Shown here piece by piece: positions 41,032 to 49,475 of a stretch of 64,000 nt of DNA. How positions within the stretch are numbered: the stretch's first letter is position 1; the number at the start of each line of letters is the position of its first letter. The position numbers and the translations under genes are program-made. The stretch is from Treponema denticola (GTDB lineage Bacteria; Spirochaetota; Spirochaetia; Treponematales; Treponemataceae): positions 620,001-684,000 of the forward strand of contig NZ_CP051302.1 in assembly GCF_024181405.1 (NCBI RefSeq), written 5' to 3'. Below the pieces are notes generated by a model. The model had not been told where the DNA came from. It was given only the letters and a program-made list of their open reading frames with translations, and searched no databases.

Positions 41032-42474
41032 ATGAATAAATACATTATTTGCACAGTAGGCACATCAATTGCCAACAATTGTGAAGAACAAAAAGTATTG
41101 TTTAAAACACAGGCAGGCTGGGACGAAGATTCAACGCTTATTAAAAAACAGCTGACCGAGAGTATAAAAAGCTACTCACCGAATTTAAAGAGAGGAGTTT
41201 CCAATTTCAAAAGCCTTTGTGCCGAAATAAATATTCTTGACCGTCTTAAATTAACTTCGAATGACCGTGTCTTACTTATTGCAAGTGATAATTTGCTGGG
41301 GAATGTCTGTGCTGTAGAAATAAAAAATATTATCGTAAAAGTCTATGGTATATCGGAAGCTCAAGTAGAAATATGCCGTGTTGAAGACTTGCAAATTAAA
41401 GATATGAAAAAACTTAGGACGAACGGAATAAAAAATCTTATTTCGAATGTAATCTCTAAACTTGAAGATGATTCCATTAGATATGGATATGAAATTATTT
41501 TTAATCCTGTAGGCGGATATAAGTTTATACTTCCTTTTATGGCTCTTTTGGCAATGCTGTATGGTAAGAGATCTGTCTATCTTTTTGAGTATTCGGAAGA
41601 ACTTTTAAATTTACCGGCACTTCCTTTTAGTTTTGATACAAGTCTTTTTAATCGAGTTCTTCCTGCGATAAAACTTATTGAAAAGGAAGTAGCTATTCCT
41701 GAAGCCGAGTTTTTAAATGCAATTATAGATTACACTCCTTCCGAACATGATTTGTTTATGTCATTTATAGAACCGTATGAAGGTAATCTGGTAACTCTTT
41801 CTCCTCTTGCATATTGTTTTATGAAAGTAGATGAATCAAAAGAAGCCGCTAAGATCTGCTCAAAAGCAAAAAAACAGCTTGCCGATATCGATGGTAAATC
41901 TTCCGGCCAAGCTGTAAAAAGGATTATTAAAAATTCGGAGTCTCCTACATGGCGTAATGTAAATATGCACCCATGGAAGACCGGCACGGATTTATCTGTT
42001 TTAAAATGCGGCTCAGGGGAAAGAGTTGCCTGTTTTATAAAAAAAGGTATTGTGCATATCGTTGCAATTTTTTCTGACCATGCCGATTATGAAAGAACAA
42101 TGCCTAAAATTTCGCAAGCTTCATTTGAAGATGAAATATTTACACCATGCGATTTTGGAGATGAAAACTTCGGTTCCGATGATAATAACGGTGCAGCTGT
42201 TTGTGAAGAGCGTAATGCTTTACAAATTAAATTAAAAGAAATACAGGCTATCAATGAAACCTTACAAAAAGAAAATAAAAATTACAATGTCGAAATTGAA
42301 CTTAAAGAAGAATACATCGAGTCTAAAGAATCTGAAATAGAGTCGTTGAAAGCTTCGTATAATTCCTTATATAATGAGCTTGAAGCCCTTAAAAAAGAAA
42401 TACAAGACTTACATTCGGCGCAAGAACAGCAAAAAAGTTTCTTGTACAGATTGAGACATCTTTTTAAGTATTAA
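41032..42474 (+). CDS. CARF-RelE fusion with C-terminal coiled coil
   Basis: A 480-residue protein. Residues 1-190 are a CARF domain of the APE2256/Csm6-like type: IICTVGTSIANN at the N-terminus and FNPVGGYKFILPFMALLA in the second ligand region. Residues about 300-375 resemble a RelE/ParE toxin: MHPWKTGTDLSVLKCGSGER, then VHIVAIFSDHADYERTM, matching the RelE ending with conserved His and Tyr. Residues about 395-470 are a coiled coil. CARF-RelE proteins such as Cami1 are ribosome-dependent mRNA interferases switched on by cyclic oligoadenylate. Here there is no CRISPR locus, and the coiled coil may dock on the McrB-like scaffold. AAAGGAG supports the start; last gene of the cluster. Confidence 0.75.
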   Translation: MNKYIICTVGTSIANNCEEQKVLFKTQAGWDEDSTLIKKQLTESIKSYSPNLKRGVSNFKSLCAEINILDRLKLTSNDRVLLIASDNLLGNVCAVEIKNIIVKVYGISEAQVEICRVEDLQIKDMKKLRTNGIKNLISNVISKLEDDSIRYGYEIIFNPVGGYKFILPFMALLAMLYGKRSVYLFEYSEELLNLPALPFSFDTSLFNRVLPAIKLIEKEVAIPEAEFLNAIIDYTPSEHDLFMSFIEPYEGNLVTLSPLAYCFMKVDESKEAAKICSKAKKQLADIDGKSSGQAVKRIIKNSESPTWRNVNMHPWKTGTDLSVLKCGSGERVACFIKKGIVHIVAIFSDHADYERTMPKISQASFEDEIFTPCDFGDENFGSDDNNGAAVCEERNALQIKLKEIQAINETLQKENKNYNVEIELKEEYIESKESEIESLKASYNSLYNELEALKKEIQDLHSAQEQQKSFLYRLRHLFKY

Positions 42475-43176
42475 TTAACCCTTCACCTTCATTCCTCGCA
42501 AAAGCTCTTTTACTTCCTTCGGAATGCGGTAGCTTTCGATGGCTTTTTGGATAGCTTTGTTGTGGGTGAAGGTATCAAGCTTTTTGTTTTTGATGTAGGG
42601 GAGGGCCGTTTTGTATTGCTTGATGAGGGCAAAGCTAAAATACCAAGCTATCATCATATTTATATAGTACTCATCGGATCTGATTTTTGAAACAAGCTCC
42701 AACATTTCGGGTCTAAAATGCTCATCGAGATAATTCGACAATAAAAGCCCGATTGCGTACCTAACGGTATAGGTATGCTTCGATTTTAGCCATATCAAAA
42801 TTTTTTTGTAAATTTCTTCATGGTGCTTTTTAAATATCTTGGGAGAAAAGCTATCGCAGGTTGCCCAGTTGTCGATGTAGGGCAAAAATTTTTCGGTCTC
42901 TTTTAACGCCTCATTAAAATCTTTTATGTTTTCGATAAAAAAGCAGTGCAGATTGTTTTCTTCAAAATACTTGTGCGGCATGTCCTTCATAAAGTCTGAA
43001 ACTTGTTCCGGCTCGGCCTTAAAAAACTCTTTTGCAAATTTACGCAAGACGGGAGTTTTAATGCCTATCATCGTATTTTCGTCAATATTGGGAATCAGCT
43101 TTTTATTAAAGTCTTTGTACTCTTTATCTTCAAAGGAAAAAAGTCTGGTTTGGATTAGTGTTTGTTTTGTTTTCAT
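42475..43176 (-). CDS. AlkD-like DNA alkylation repair protein
   Basis: A 233-residue HEAT-repeat-like protein of the AlkD/DNA alkylation repair family. Typical features: GIKTPVLRKFAKEFFK, NNLHCFFIENIKDFNEAL, YIDNWATCDSFSPKIF (the family's WATCD segment) and RYAIGLLLSNYLD. It excises alkylated bases without base flipping in characterised relatives. The open frame extends 18 codons upstream, but a promoter (TCGACA-17-TATAAT) ends 7 nt before ATG 43176, which suggests a leaderless message starting there. It converges with the CARF-RelE gene with no spacer and may mark the cluster boundary. Confidence 0.88.
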   Translation of the reverse strand: MKTKQTLIQTRLFSFEDKEYKDFNKKLIPNIDENTMIGIKTPVLRKFAKEFFKAEPEQVSDFMKDMPHKYFEENNLHCFFIENIKDFNEALKETEKFLPYIDNWATCDSFSPKIFKKHHEEIYKKILIWLKSKHTYTVRYAIGLLLSNYLDEHFRPEMLELVSKIRSDEYYINMMIAWYFSFALIKQYKTALPYIKNKKLDTFTHNKAIQKAIESYRIPKEVKELLRGMKVKG

Positions 43177-43183
43177 CAAAGCT

Positions 43184-43212
43184 ATTATACCGCTTTTTTT
43201 AATTTTTGTCGA
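43184..43212 (-). promoter_or_regulatory. Leaderless-type promoter of the AlkD-like gene
   Basis: Minus strand TCGACA (43207-43212), 17-nt spacer, TATAAT (43184-43189), then 7 nt to the ATG, with no ribosome site between. Confidence 0.65.
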
Positions 43213-43316
43213 GGAGAAAAATTTTTTCATATCCTTAACATTCTGACCCTACTTGACCATAATTAAAATATTGAGTACAACGTACGCTTATTTTAGGAGA
43301 ATTCGATAATAAATAT

Positions 43317-44627
43317 ATGAAAAAATCTTTTTCGATGAAAATTTTATATTTGTGTATGTCTTTTTTAATTCTTGCGGGATGTACAAATAAAGGAAAAAAG
43401 CAGCTTACTGCCGAAATCGAATTTTGGAGTTTTCCCAATTTTACGTCTGAAACAGGAGAAGGCGGCGGTTTTGAAAAAAGTCTTATAGAGGCATTTCAAA
43501 AAGAATACCCCGGCATTAAGGTTAATTTTACGCTTATAAGCTTTGCAGATGGTGAGGCAAAAATCGAAGCTGCCATAGCTGAAGGCAAGGCTCCTGATAT
43601 CATTTATGACGCACCCGGCCGTATTCTTGCTTGGGCAGACAGAGGTTTATTGGAACCATTGGATGATGTTCTTGCAACCGAAAAGCCTTATATTACCACA
43701 GGACTTTTGGAAATCTCGGCCGGTAAAGACAGGCGTTCGTACATGTATCCCATGCACGGAGGCCCTTTTTCTATGGCTTTTAATAAAGAGATGCTTGAAG
43801 ATTTGGGGCTTATAGATCTTTTACCCTACAAACGCTTAGATCGGTGCTGGACTGTAGCCGAATATGAAACTCTTCTTAAATCTTTAAAAGAAAAACTGCC
43901 TAAAGGAAAAACTCCGGGTGTCTTCTATTATAAGACTATGGGCGGTGATCAAGGAACAAGAGCTTTTTTGGTAAACCTTTTCGGAAATGCCAATCTTTTA
44001 AATGAAGACTATTCAAAATATATTTTTAATTCTCCTCAAGCCGTAAAAAATTTGAAGTGGACTATTGATGCAATGAAAGAAGGTCTTTTGCTTGATGGTG
44101 CAGAGCTTACTTCCAATGATGCAATTTCTATGTTTGCAGAGTCAAAGGCAGTTCACACTATTTTATATTCACCGCAGCTTAATAAAATGTATAACGGAAA
44201 ACGAAAGTATAAGGGCAAAGATTTTACTCCGATTTATATGCCTTTCCCGAATGATTCTTCTGCACCTTTACTGGAATTTTTAGCAGGCGGAGCATGTGTG
44301 TTTAAAAGTTCCGATAAACAGAAAATAGAAGCGGCAAAACTGTTTTTAAAATTTGCCGCAACTGATGAGGTTTGGGCCTATAAACTCGTAAAAGCTACGG
44401 GAGGATTTCCGGCTACATCTAAAATTCAAATTGAAACTTCCGATGACGAAATATTATATAATTCCGTTCTTCAAAAATTTTTCGGCCAATATTATAATAA
44501 TATAACCGGATTTTCTAAAATGCGTGAGTACTGGAATAAGGCATTAAAAGAAGCTTCATCGGGTAAAGATATTCAAAATGTTCTTAACTCTTTTGTAAAA
44601 GATGCAGACCGCACATTGGGAGAATAA
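43317..44627 (+). CDS. Extracellular solute-binding lipoprotein (ABC sugar-type)
   Basis: A 436-residue family 1 solute-binding protein with a lipoprotein signal (LILAGC, Cys21). Family features: [60 protein letters not shown] and [11 protein letters not shown]. It would bind a sugar or similar ligand outside the inner membrane. No permease or ATPase genes are adjacent; the next gene, 5 nt later, is a chemoreceptor. It may therefore deliver a ligand signal to that receptor or serve a transporter encoded elsewhere. The ribosome site AGGAGA is rather far (about 14 nt). Confidence 0.9.
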   Translation: MKKSFSMKILYLCMSFLILAGCTNKGKKQLTAEIEFWSFPNFTSETGEGGGFEKSLIEAFQKEYPGIKVNFTLISFADGEAKIEAAIAEGKAPDIIYDAPGRILAWADRGLLEPLDDVLATEKPYITTGLLEISAGKDRRSYMYPMHGGPFSMAFNKEMLEDLGLIDLLPYKRLDRCWTVAEYETLLKSLKEKLPKGKTPGVFYYKTMGGDQGTRAFLVNLFGNANLLNEDYSKYIFNSPQAVKNLKWTIDAMKEGLLLDGAELTSNDAISMFAESKAVHTILYSPQLNKMYNGKRKYKGKDFTPIYMPFPNDSSAPLLEFLAGGACVFKSSDKQKIEAAKLFLKFAATDEVWAYKLVKATGGFPATSKIQIETSDDEILYNSVLQKFFGQYYNNITGFSKMREYWNKALKEASSGKDIQNVLNSFVKDADRTLGE

Positions 44628-44632
44628 AAATT

Positions 44633-46756
44633 ATGAAACAAGAAAACAAAAATATTGATAAACAATTTAAATTATTTTCAATAAAAAATAAAATGATATC
44701 GGTTTTTATATTTTTTGCAGTGTCTCTTTTGACGGTGATATGTATAATCTCGGTATACCTTGCTTCTTTTTTTCTTATGCGTAATACCGAATATTTTATC
44801 AAAGAATTGGCTGAAGGTTCTTCCAAAGTTTTAAATGAGAGGGCCGATTCAATATTTAAAAAACTGGATACATTTTCAAATATGCCGATTATTCAAGATG
44901 ACTCTGTTCCTTATTCCGAGAAAATTAATTTGTTTAAAAATGAAATTCAAATGCTAAAACAAAGCGGGTGGATTAGTTTCGGAATAAGCGGTCTTGACGG
45001 CGTCTTGTATAACACGGACGGTAAAACTGAAAAGATAAACAATACCGAGTGGTTTAAATCTGTCATAAAGGGAAAATATGTGATTACGGAACCTGAAATG
45101 TCTTTAACAAAAAGAAAGTATGTTTCCATACTTGCAATTCCCTTACGCGATTTACAGGGAAAAATTGTGGGCGCTATTAATGCTTCGATTCTAGGCGATT
45201 CTTTATCGAATTTAATAAGCGATATAATTGTCGGTGAAACGGGACAGGCTTATCTTATAAGCCCCTCCGGAATTATTTTGGGAAGCCGCAGACCGGAAAT
45301 TTTATATAAAAACTTTTTTTCCGAAATATTAAATTCGGAGAAAACGGATTTTTCAATATTTTTAAAAGATGCTCTAGAGTCAAAAAAATCGTCTGTGCAA
45401 GTTTCTAAAATAAACGGCGTAAAACATATTTCAGCTTTGTCTACAATGAGATATTCGGGATGGAAATTATTGATAACGGCTCCTTCTTCCGAATTTATTT
45501 CGGAGAATGTATCTAACCTGCTAAATATTTTTCTCATTGTTGTTTTGTGCGGTATTGTTATTGCGGTACTCATAGGATTTTTTACTGCAAACAATATTGT
45601 TAAACCGATTAATAAAGTAATTGAAGTTCTTAAAAATATTTCGCAAGGCGAGGGTGATTTAACTGTAAGACTGCCTTTAATCGGTAATAATGAAATTACC
45701 AAGCTGTCTGAATATTTTAATAGAACAATTGAAAAAATAGGAAATTCAATTCAGTCTGTAGGAGTTAACAGCCGCTCAATGGCGGAAATCGGATCGGGCC
45801 TAGCTCTAAATATGAATCGAACAGCAGATTCCGTTCATGAAATTACTGAAAATATTAACGGCGTAAAACAGCAGGCTTTGACGCAGGCTACAAGTGTTAC
45901 GGAAATGGCTGCAACAATTGAACAGATAATCAAAAATATTAAACAGCTAAATGCTTCAATTGAAAATCAAGCTGAAAGCGTTTCGCGCTCGTCAGCTTCA
46001 ATAGAACAGATGACTGCAAATATTGCTTCCATAACTCAAACATTGGAAAAAACCGATGAGCTTATTAAAACTCTTGCCGAATCGACTGAAGACGGAAAAG
46101 AAATTGTTTCTAAATCAAATAGAGTAACTCAAAAAATTGCAGAAGAATCGGGCGGCCTTTTGGAGGCAAGCAGTGTTATTCAGCATATTGCAAGTCAAAC
46201 AAATCTTTTGGCTATGAATGCAGCTATTGAAGCAGCTCATGCAGGAGAAGCCGGAAAAGGATTTGCCGTAGTTGCCGACGAAATCAGAAAATTAGCTGAA
46301 GAGTCAAGTGCACAGGGAAAAACAATTACAGCAACGCTTAAAGCCTTAAGCGGCGAAATCGATTCCTTGTCAGTATCTTCTAAAACGGCTGAAGAAAAAT
46401 TCGGTTTAATTTTTAGTTTTTCCGAACAAGTAAAATCTATGAGTGAATTTTTAACCCGGTCCATGCGTGAGCAGGAAAATGCCGGTGTAGAAATTTTAAA
46501 TGCCATAAAAAATATTAATTCCGTAACTTTTGAAGTAAGTAACGGTTCGGCTGAAATGTTAAGGGGCGGAGAACAGGTTGCTGAAGAGATGACTAAATTA
46601 GACGGCTTAACCCGAAAAATTACATTGAGCATGAATGAGATGGCTTGCAGTGCCGTTCAGATAAGTAATGCCATGAAAGAAGTAAATGAAATTACACAAA
46701 AAAATAAAATCAGCATTGAAAATCTTGCATTTGAGGTTAATAAATTTAGAGTATAG
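44633..46756 (+). CDS. Methyl-accepting chemotaxis protein with Cache sensor
   Basis: A 707-residue chemoreceptor. A first membrane helix (about 22-45) is followed by a periplasmic double-Cache-type sensor (about 50-290, including [13 protein letters not shown] and [10 protein letters not shown]), a second helix (about 300-320), a HAMP domain with [20 protein letters not shown], and a long signalling domain. The tip is fully conserved: [20 protein letters not shown] then [18 protein letters not shown]. It should control CheA and periplasmic-flagella switching. The ribosome site overlaps the stop of the solute-binding gene, so the two are co-expressed, suggesting joint sensing. Confidence 0.94.
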   Translation: MKQENKNIDKQFKLFSIKNKMISVFIFFAVSLLTVICIISVYLASFFLMRNTEYFIKELAEGSSKVLNERADSIFKKLDTFSNMPIIQDDSVPYSEKINLFKNEIQMLKQSGWISFGISGLDGVLYNTDGKTEKINNTEWFKSVIKGKYVITEPEMSLTKRKYVSILAIPLRDLQGKIVGAINASILGDSLSNLISDIIVGETGQAYLISPSGIILGSRRPEILYKNFFSEILNSEKTDFSIFLKDALESKKSSVQVSKINGVKHISALSTMRYSGWKLLITAPSSEFISENVSNLLNIFLIVVLCGIVIAVLIGFFTANNIVKPINKVIEVLKNISQGEGDLTVRLPLIGNNEITKLSEYFNRTIEKIGNSIQSVGVNSRSMAEIGSGLALNMNRTADSVHEITENINGVKQQALTQATSVTEMAATIEQIIKNIKQLNASIENQAESVSRSSASIEQMTANIASITQTLEKTDELIKTLAESTEDGKEIVSKSNRVTQKIAEESGGLLEASSVIQHIASQTNLLAMNAAIEAAHAGEAGKGFAVVADEIRKLAEESSAQGKTITATLKALSGEIDSLSVSSKTAEEKFGLIFSFSEQVKSMSEFLTRSMREQENAGVEILNAIKNINSVTFEVSNGSAEMLRGGEQVAEEMTKLDGLTRKITLSMNEMACSAVQISNAMKEVNEITQKNKISIENLAFEVNKFRV

Positions 46757-46790
46757 GGCACTTTGAAAAATTTACAGTATTTTTTTACTC

Positions 46791-46820
46791 TTGCCCTTTT
46801 AGGCTAATCCGTGCTATAAT
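46791..46820 (+). promoter_or_regulatory. Sigma-70-type promoter of fliG paralogue
   Basis: TTGCCC (46791-46796), 18-nt spacer, TATAAT (46815-46820), followed by CGAGGT before ATG 46837. Confidence 0.6.
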
Positions 46821-46836
46821 AATCTTCGAGGTTTTT

Positions 46837-47904
46837 ATGAGCGATATTGAAAGTCAAATGTTAAAGAATGGTCTTATAAAGGTTCCTGTAGACGAAAAAA
46901 GTACCGGAAAAGAAAGCCCGTATAGGAAGGTTGCCAAATTTCTTTTTATAATCGGGGCTGAGCAGGCTGCCGACGTTTTGCGCCAGCTTACCAAGGAGCA
47001 GATAGACAAGGTTGTAGCAGAACTTGTTACGGTTCAATCTATAGATAAAAAAGAAGCCTATGATATTCTAAACGAATTTAACGATATCTACAATAAAAAC
47101 AAAAACCTTTTAGGCGGTGTCGATACGGCTAAGACTATTTTAACCGAAGCCTTCGGCGAGGCCAAAGCCGAACAGATTCTTGAAACTGCCGTGCCTCCTA
47201 AAATGCCCGTACCTTTTGAGTATCTTGAAGGTATGGATAAGGATCGCCTGACGAGGATATTACAAGGCGAGCTTCCGGCTACAAAGGCCATAGTTCTTTC
47301 TCAGTTGCAGCCTAAACAGGCTGCTGCCTATATAAGCTCCATCGAAGATGGAGACGAAAAAAAAGACATCATCTTACGTCTTGCAAAACTTAAAAAAATA
47401 GATGCTGAAGTTCTTACTCAGGTAAGTGAGGCCTTAAAAAAGAAACTTGCCGATGTAAATTTAAACCGCACAAGCTCGGTTGACGGTGTTTCCGTATTGG
47501 CCGATATTTTGCGTAAACTGGATTATGAGACCGGCTCGAGTATCTTGGATTCTCTTGATCTTGAAGATGAAAATTTGACCGAAACTATAAAACGAAAACT
47601 TGTTACCCTTGATGATGTTATAAATATGAATCCAAAGCACATTCAATATCTAATCTCTCCTATGACCGATAAGGAATTGGCTTTTTTGATACATAATCAA
47701 AGTGAAGAATTCAGAAAGGTAATCTTGGCGAATATGTCTAAAAGCCGTGCTGCCTTGGTTCTCGATGAAGAACAGTACATGGGCCCTGTTTTAAAGCGAG
47801 ACCTAAATAATACCGTTGACCACTTTTTAGCCCGAGTGAAAAATGAAGCAGAGCGGGGAAGAGTTATTATAGTAAAAGATGAAGACGATAAATTTGTGTA
47901 TTAG
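46837..47904 (+). CDS. fliG: FliG paralogue (spirochaetal FliG1 type)
   Basis: A 355-residue FliG-family protein. KVAKFLFIIGAEQAADVLRQL matches FliG-N, KMPVPFEYLEGMDKDRLTRI the middle domain, and LANMSKSRAALVLDEEQYMGPV the C-domain with the conserved NMS. The torque helix lacks part of the usual charged pattern, and there is no neighbouring fliF, fliH or fliI. Spirochaetes have two FliG types: FliG2 is the true switch protein and FliG1 a divergent paralogue with a modified role (in Borrelia at one pole). This stand-alone gene fits FliG1. Confidence 0.85.
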   Translation: MSDIESQMLKNGLIKVPVDEKSTGKESPYRKVAKFLFIIGAEQAADVLRQLTKEQIDKVVAELVTVQSIDKKEAYDILNEFNDIYNKNKNLLGGVDTAKTILTEAFGEAKAEQILETAVPPKMPVPFEYLEGMDKDRLTRILQGELPATKAIVLSQLQPKQAAAYISSIEDGDEKKDIILRLAKLKKIDAEVLTQVSEALKKKLADVNLNRTSSVDGVSVLADILRKLDYETGSSILDSLDLEDENLTETIKRKLVTLDDVINMNPKHIQYLISPMTDKELAFLIHNQSEEFRKVILANMSKSRAALVLDEEQYMGPVLKRDLNNTVDHFLARVKNEAERGRVIIVKDEDDKFVY

Positions 47905-47923
47905 GTATCTAAAAATTCCAGAC

Positions 47924-47952
47924 TTGCCGGTTCTGTATTTTTATGCTATAAT
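47924..47952 (+). promoter_or_regulatory. Leaderless-type promoter before the small-gene triplet
   Basis: TTGCCG (47924-47929), 17-nt spacer, TATAAT (47947-47952), 6 nt to ATG 47959, no ribosome site. Confidence 0.65.
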
Positions 47953-47958
47953 TAGTTT

Positions 47959-48237
47959 ATGCAAACAGAAAATACGGCTTATTTAAGTAATGAAGACTCT
48001 TATACAATATTATCTTTTGGTGATGAGCGATTAAAGTTTATAGCACCTTATTCATTGGAGAGATATGGAAATGTTGTTAGTTGGGATAAGGGCTATCTTG
48101 TCGTTTCTGCTAAATATGCTCATAATTCTGAGTTTGAAGAAGAATATATTGATTTAATTCCTATATTAGAAAATCTGTATATTGATACCGAAAAATTTTT
48201 ATCATCAATTCAAAAAGTGGAGGTAAGATATGCCTGA
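47959..48237 (+). CDS. Small hypothetical protein
   Basis: A 92-residue acidic soluble protein, first of three short overlapping or adjacent genes. Its sequence (SYTILSFGDERLKFIAPYSL) is not assigned to a family by eye. No signal peptide. It overlaps the next gene by 8 nt. The compact three-gene arrangement resembles toxin-antitoxin-like or immunity modules, but nothing in the sequence proves this. Confidence 0.6.
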   Translation: MQTENTAYLSNEDSYTILSFGDERLKFIAPYSLERYGNVVSWDKGYLVVSAKYAHNSEFEEEYIDLIPILENLYIDTEKFLSSIQKVEVRYA

Positions 48238-48451
48238 TTTATATAGGATTGCCGATGAAGCCGATGTAATTGCTAATGGTTTTGCTTTTAAAAAGATTCC
48301 TGAAGGAATACGAGTTTTTAATTTAAATAACGGGTATGGTGCTGCAGTTTTTAAGCAAGACGGAACATTAATTGAAACTAATATGGACGATATTGAAATA
48401 ATTGTTTCAAAAAAATATTTAAAAAGTTGTTTAAAGTATATGGAAGATTAA
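48230..48451 (+). CDS. Small hypothetical protein
   Basis: A 73-residue acidic protein (IRVFNLNNGYGAAVFKQDG, TNMDDIEIIVSKKYLKSCLK). The ribosome site GGAGGTAAG lies in the end of the upstream gene. One base separates its stop from the next start, so the three genes form a coupled unit. Family unknown; its small size and acidity would fit an antitoxin or immunity partner, which is a guess. Confidence 0.6.
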   Translation: MPDLYRIADEADVIANGFAFKKIPEGIRVFNLNNGYGAAVFKQDGTLIETNMDDIEIIVSKKYLKSCLKYMED

Positions 48452-48452
48452 G

Positions 48453-48734
48453 ATGCCTAAATATTTTTCTTTTAAAGTTGCCGGATATTATTTATATTTT
48501 ACTTCTAAATGTATTATTGAAGCCTTTCATGTTTATGCAAGTGATTCAAAATTGACAGAAAAAAGTTCGGCGAAATTTTTTGTTAAAAGTGACGGCGATA
48601 CAATAATTCAGAATCGAGGAGTCCTCAATGATAAAGACCTAAGAAAAATACAGGATTTTATCAAAGAGCGGTATATTGAAATGTATGAAAAATGGTGTGA
48701 GTATAGTCATGAGAGTTTTTACACTGGAAAATAG
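48453..48734 (+). CDS. Small DUF4160-like protein
   Basis: A 93-residue protein that begins PKYFSFKVAGYYLYFTSKC and ends LRKIQDFIKERYIEMYEKWC. The pattern of an N-terminal beta pair, a central acidic strand and a final helix with EMYEKW resembles DUF4160-type proteins, which often occur as one half of a small two- or three-gene module. The match is by general pattern and not strong. It is downstream of the two other small genes. Confidence 0.5.
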   Translation: MPKYFSFKVAGYYLYFTSKCIIEAFHVYASDSKLTEKSSAKFFVKSDGDTIIQNRGVLNDKDLRKIQDFIKERYIEMYEKWCEYSHESFYTGK

Positions 48735-48818
48735 GTTTTAATAAAATTCTACTTCTATGATTCTTTCCCCCGATTGAATAAAATAAAAATTTATGTAAAA
48801 TAATGGATGGAGAAAATT

Positions 48819-49475
48819 ATGATAACCGGAAAACGTTTTAAATTTATTCTATTGACTTTTATTTTTGCTGCAGGCCTTTTTGCACAAGATAAACCTGATG
48901 CTTTAAAGCTTTACAGGCAGGGCCGAAGCCTTGATTCCATAGGAAGGCGCGAAGATGCCGGAACCGCTTATCTGTCCGCCATAGAAATTTGCCGTAACGA
49001 ATTAAAGGTAAATTCTAAGAATATGGATTCTTATGCCGTATACACATGGTGCCTTTTTCGATTGGGCCGATATAAGGACACCGAACTGGTATGTAGTGAT
49101 GCCTTAAAAATCGGGAGGGATGCACGAATTATCGAAACTTTGGCCGAGGCTCAGTTTTTCCTTGGAAATTATAAAGACTCTTTGCGGAATATGGAAATGT
49201 ATATAGAGATGGCTCCCAACGGTGAGCGCATAAGCGTTGCCCACTTTTTTGTCGGAGAGATTTACCGAAATACAAAAAAATATCACAAGGCCGATATCGC
49301 TTATTCCATTTCAGTGCACTTGGAGCCTTCCAATTCTCTTTGGTGGTATAGGCTTGGAATTGTCCGTGAAGCGGCCGGTGAAAAAGAAGGTGCGATTGCA
49401 GCCTATCAAACGGCAGTAAAACTCCGCCCCGAGTTTAAGGAAGCAGCCGAAGCCCTCAAACGGGTAAAGATTTAA
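48819..49475 (+). CDS. Exported TPR-repeat protein
   Basis: A 218-residue protein. ATG 48819 (GGATGGAG upstream) is preferred over an in-frame ATG 12 nt earlier. A signal peptide (FKFILLTFIFAAGLFAQ) is followed by at least three TPR units, for example YTWCLFRLGRYKDTELVCSD and YRLGIVREAAGEKEGAIAAY. It ends next to the mfd start (TAAATG) and is co-directional with it, although no functional link is known. Probably a periplasmic scaffold. Confidence 0.75.
   Translation: MITGKRFKFILLTFIFAAGLFAQDKPDALKLYRQGRSLDSIGRREDAGTAYLSAIEICRNELKVNSKNMDSYAVYTWCLFRLGRYKDTELVCSDALKIGRDARIIETLAEAQFFLGNYKDSLRNMEMYIEMAPNGERISVAHFFVGEIYRNTKKYHKADIAYSISVHLEPSNSLWWYRLGIVREAAGEKEGAIAAYQTAVKLRPEFKEAAEALKRVKI

Noticed and set aside
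24664..42474. Type III CRISPR-Cas locus (because of CARF genes)
   Set aside because: No Cas10, Cas7/5-like proteins, Cas1/2 or repeat array is present.
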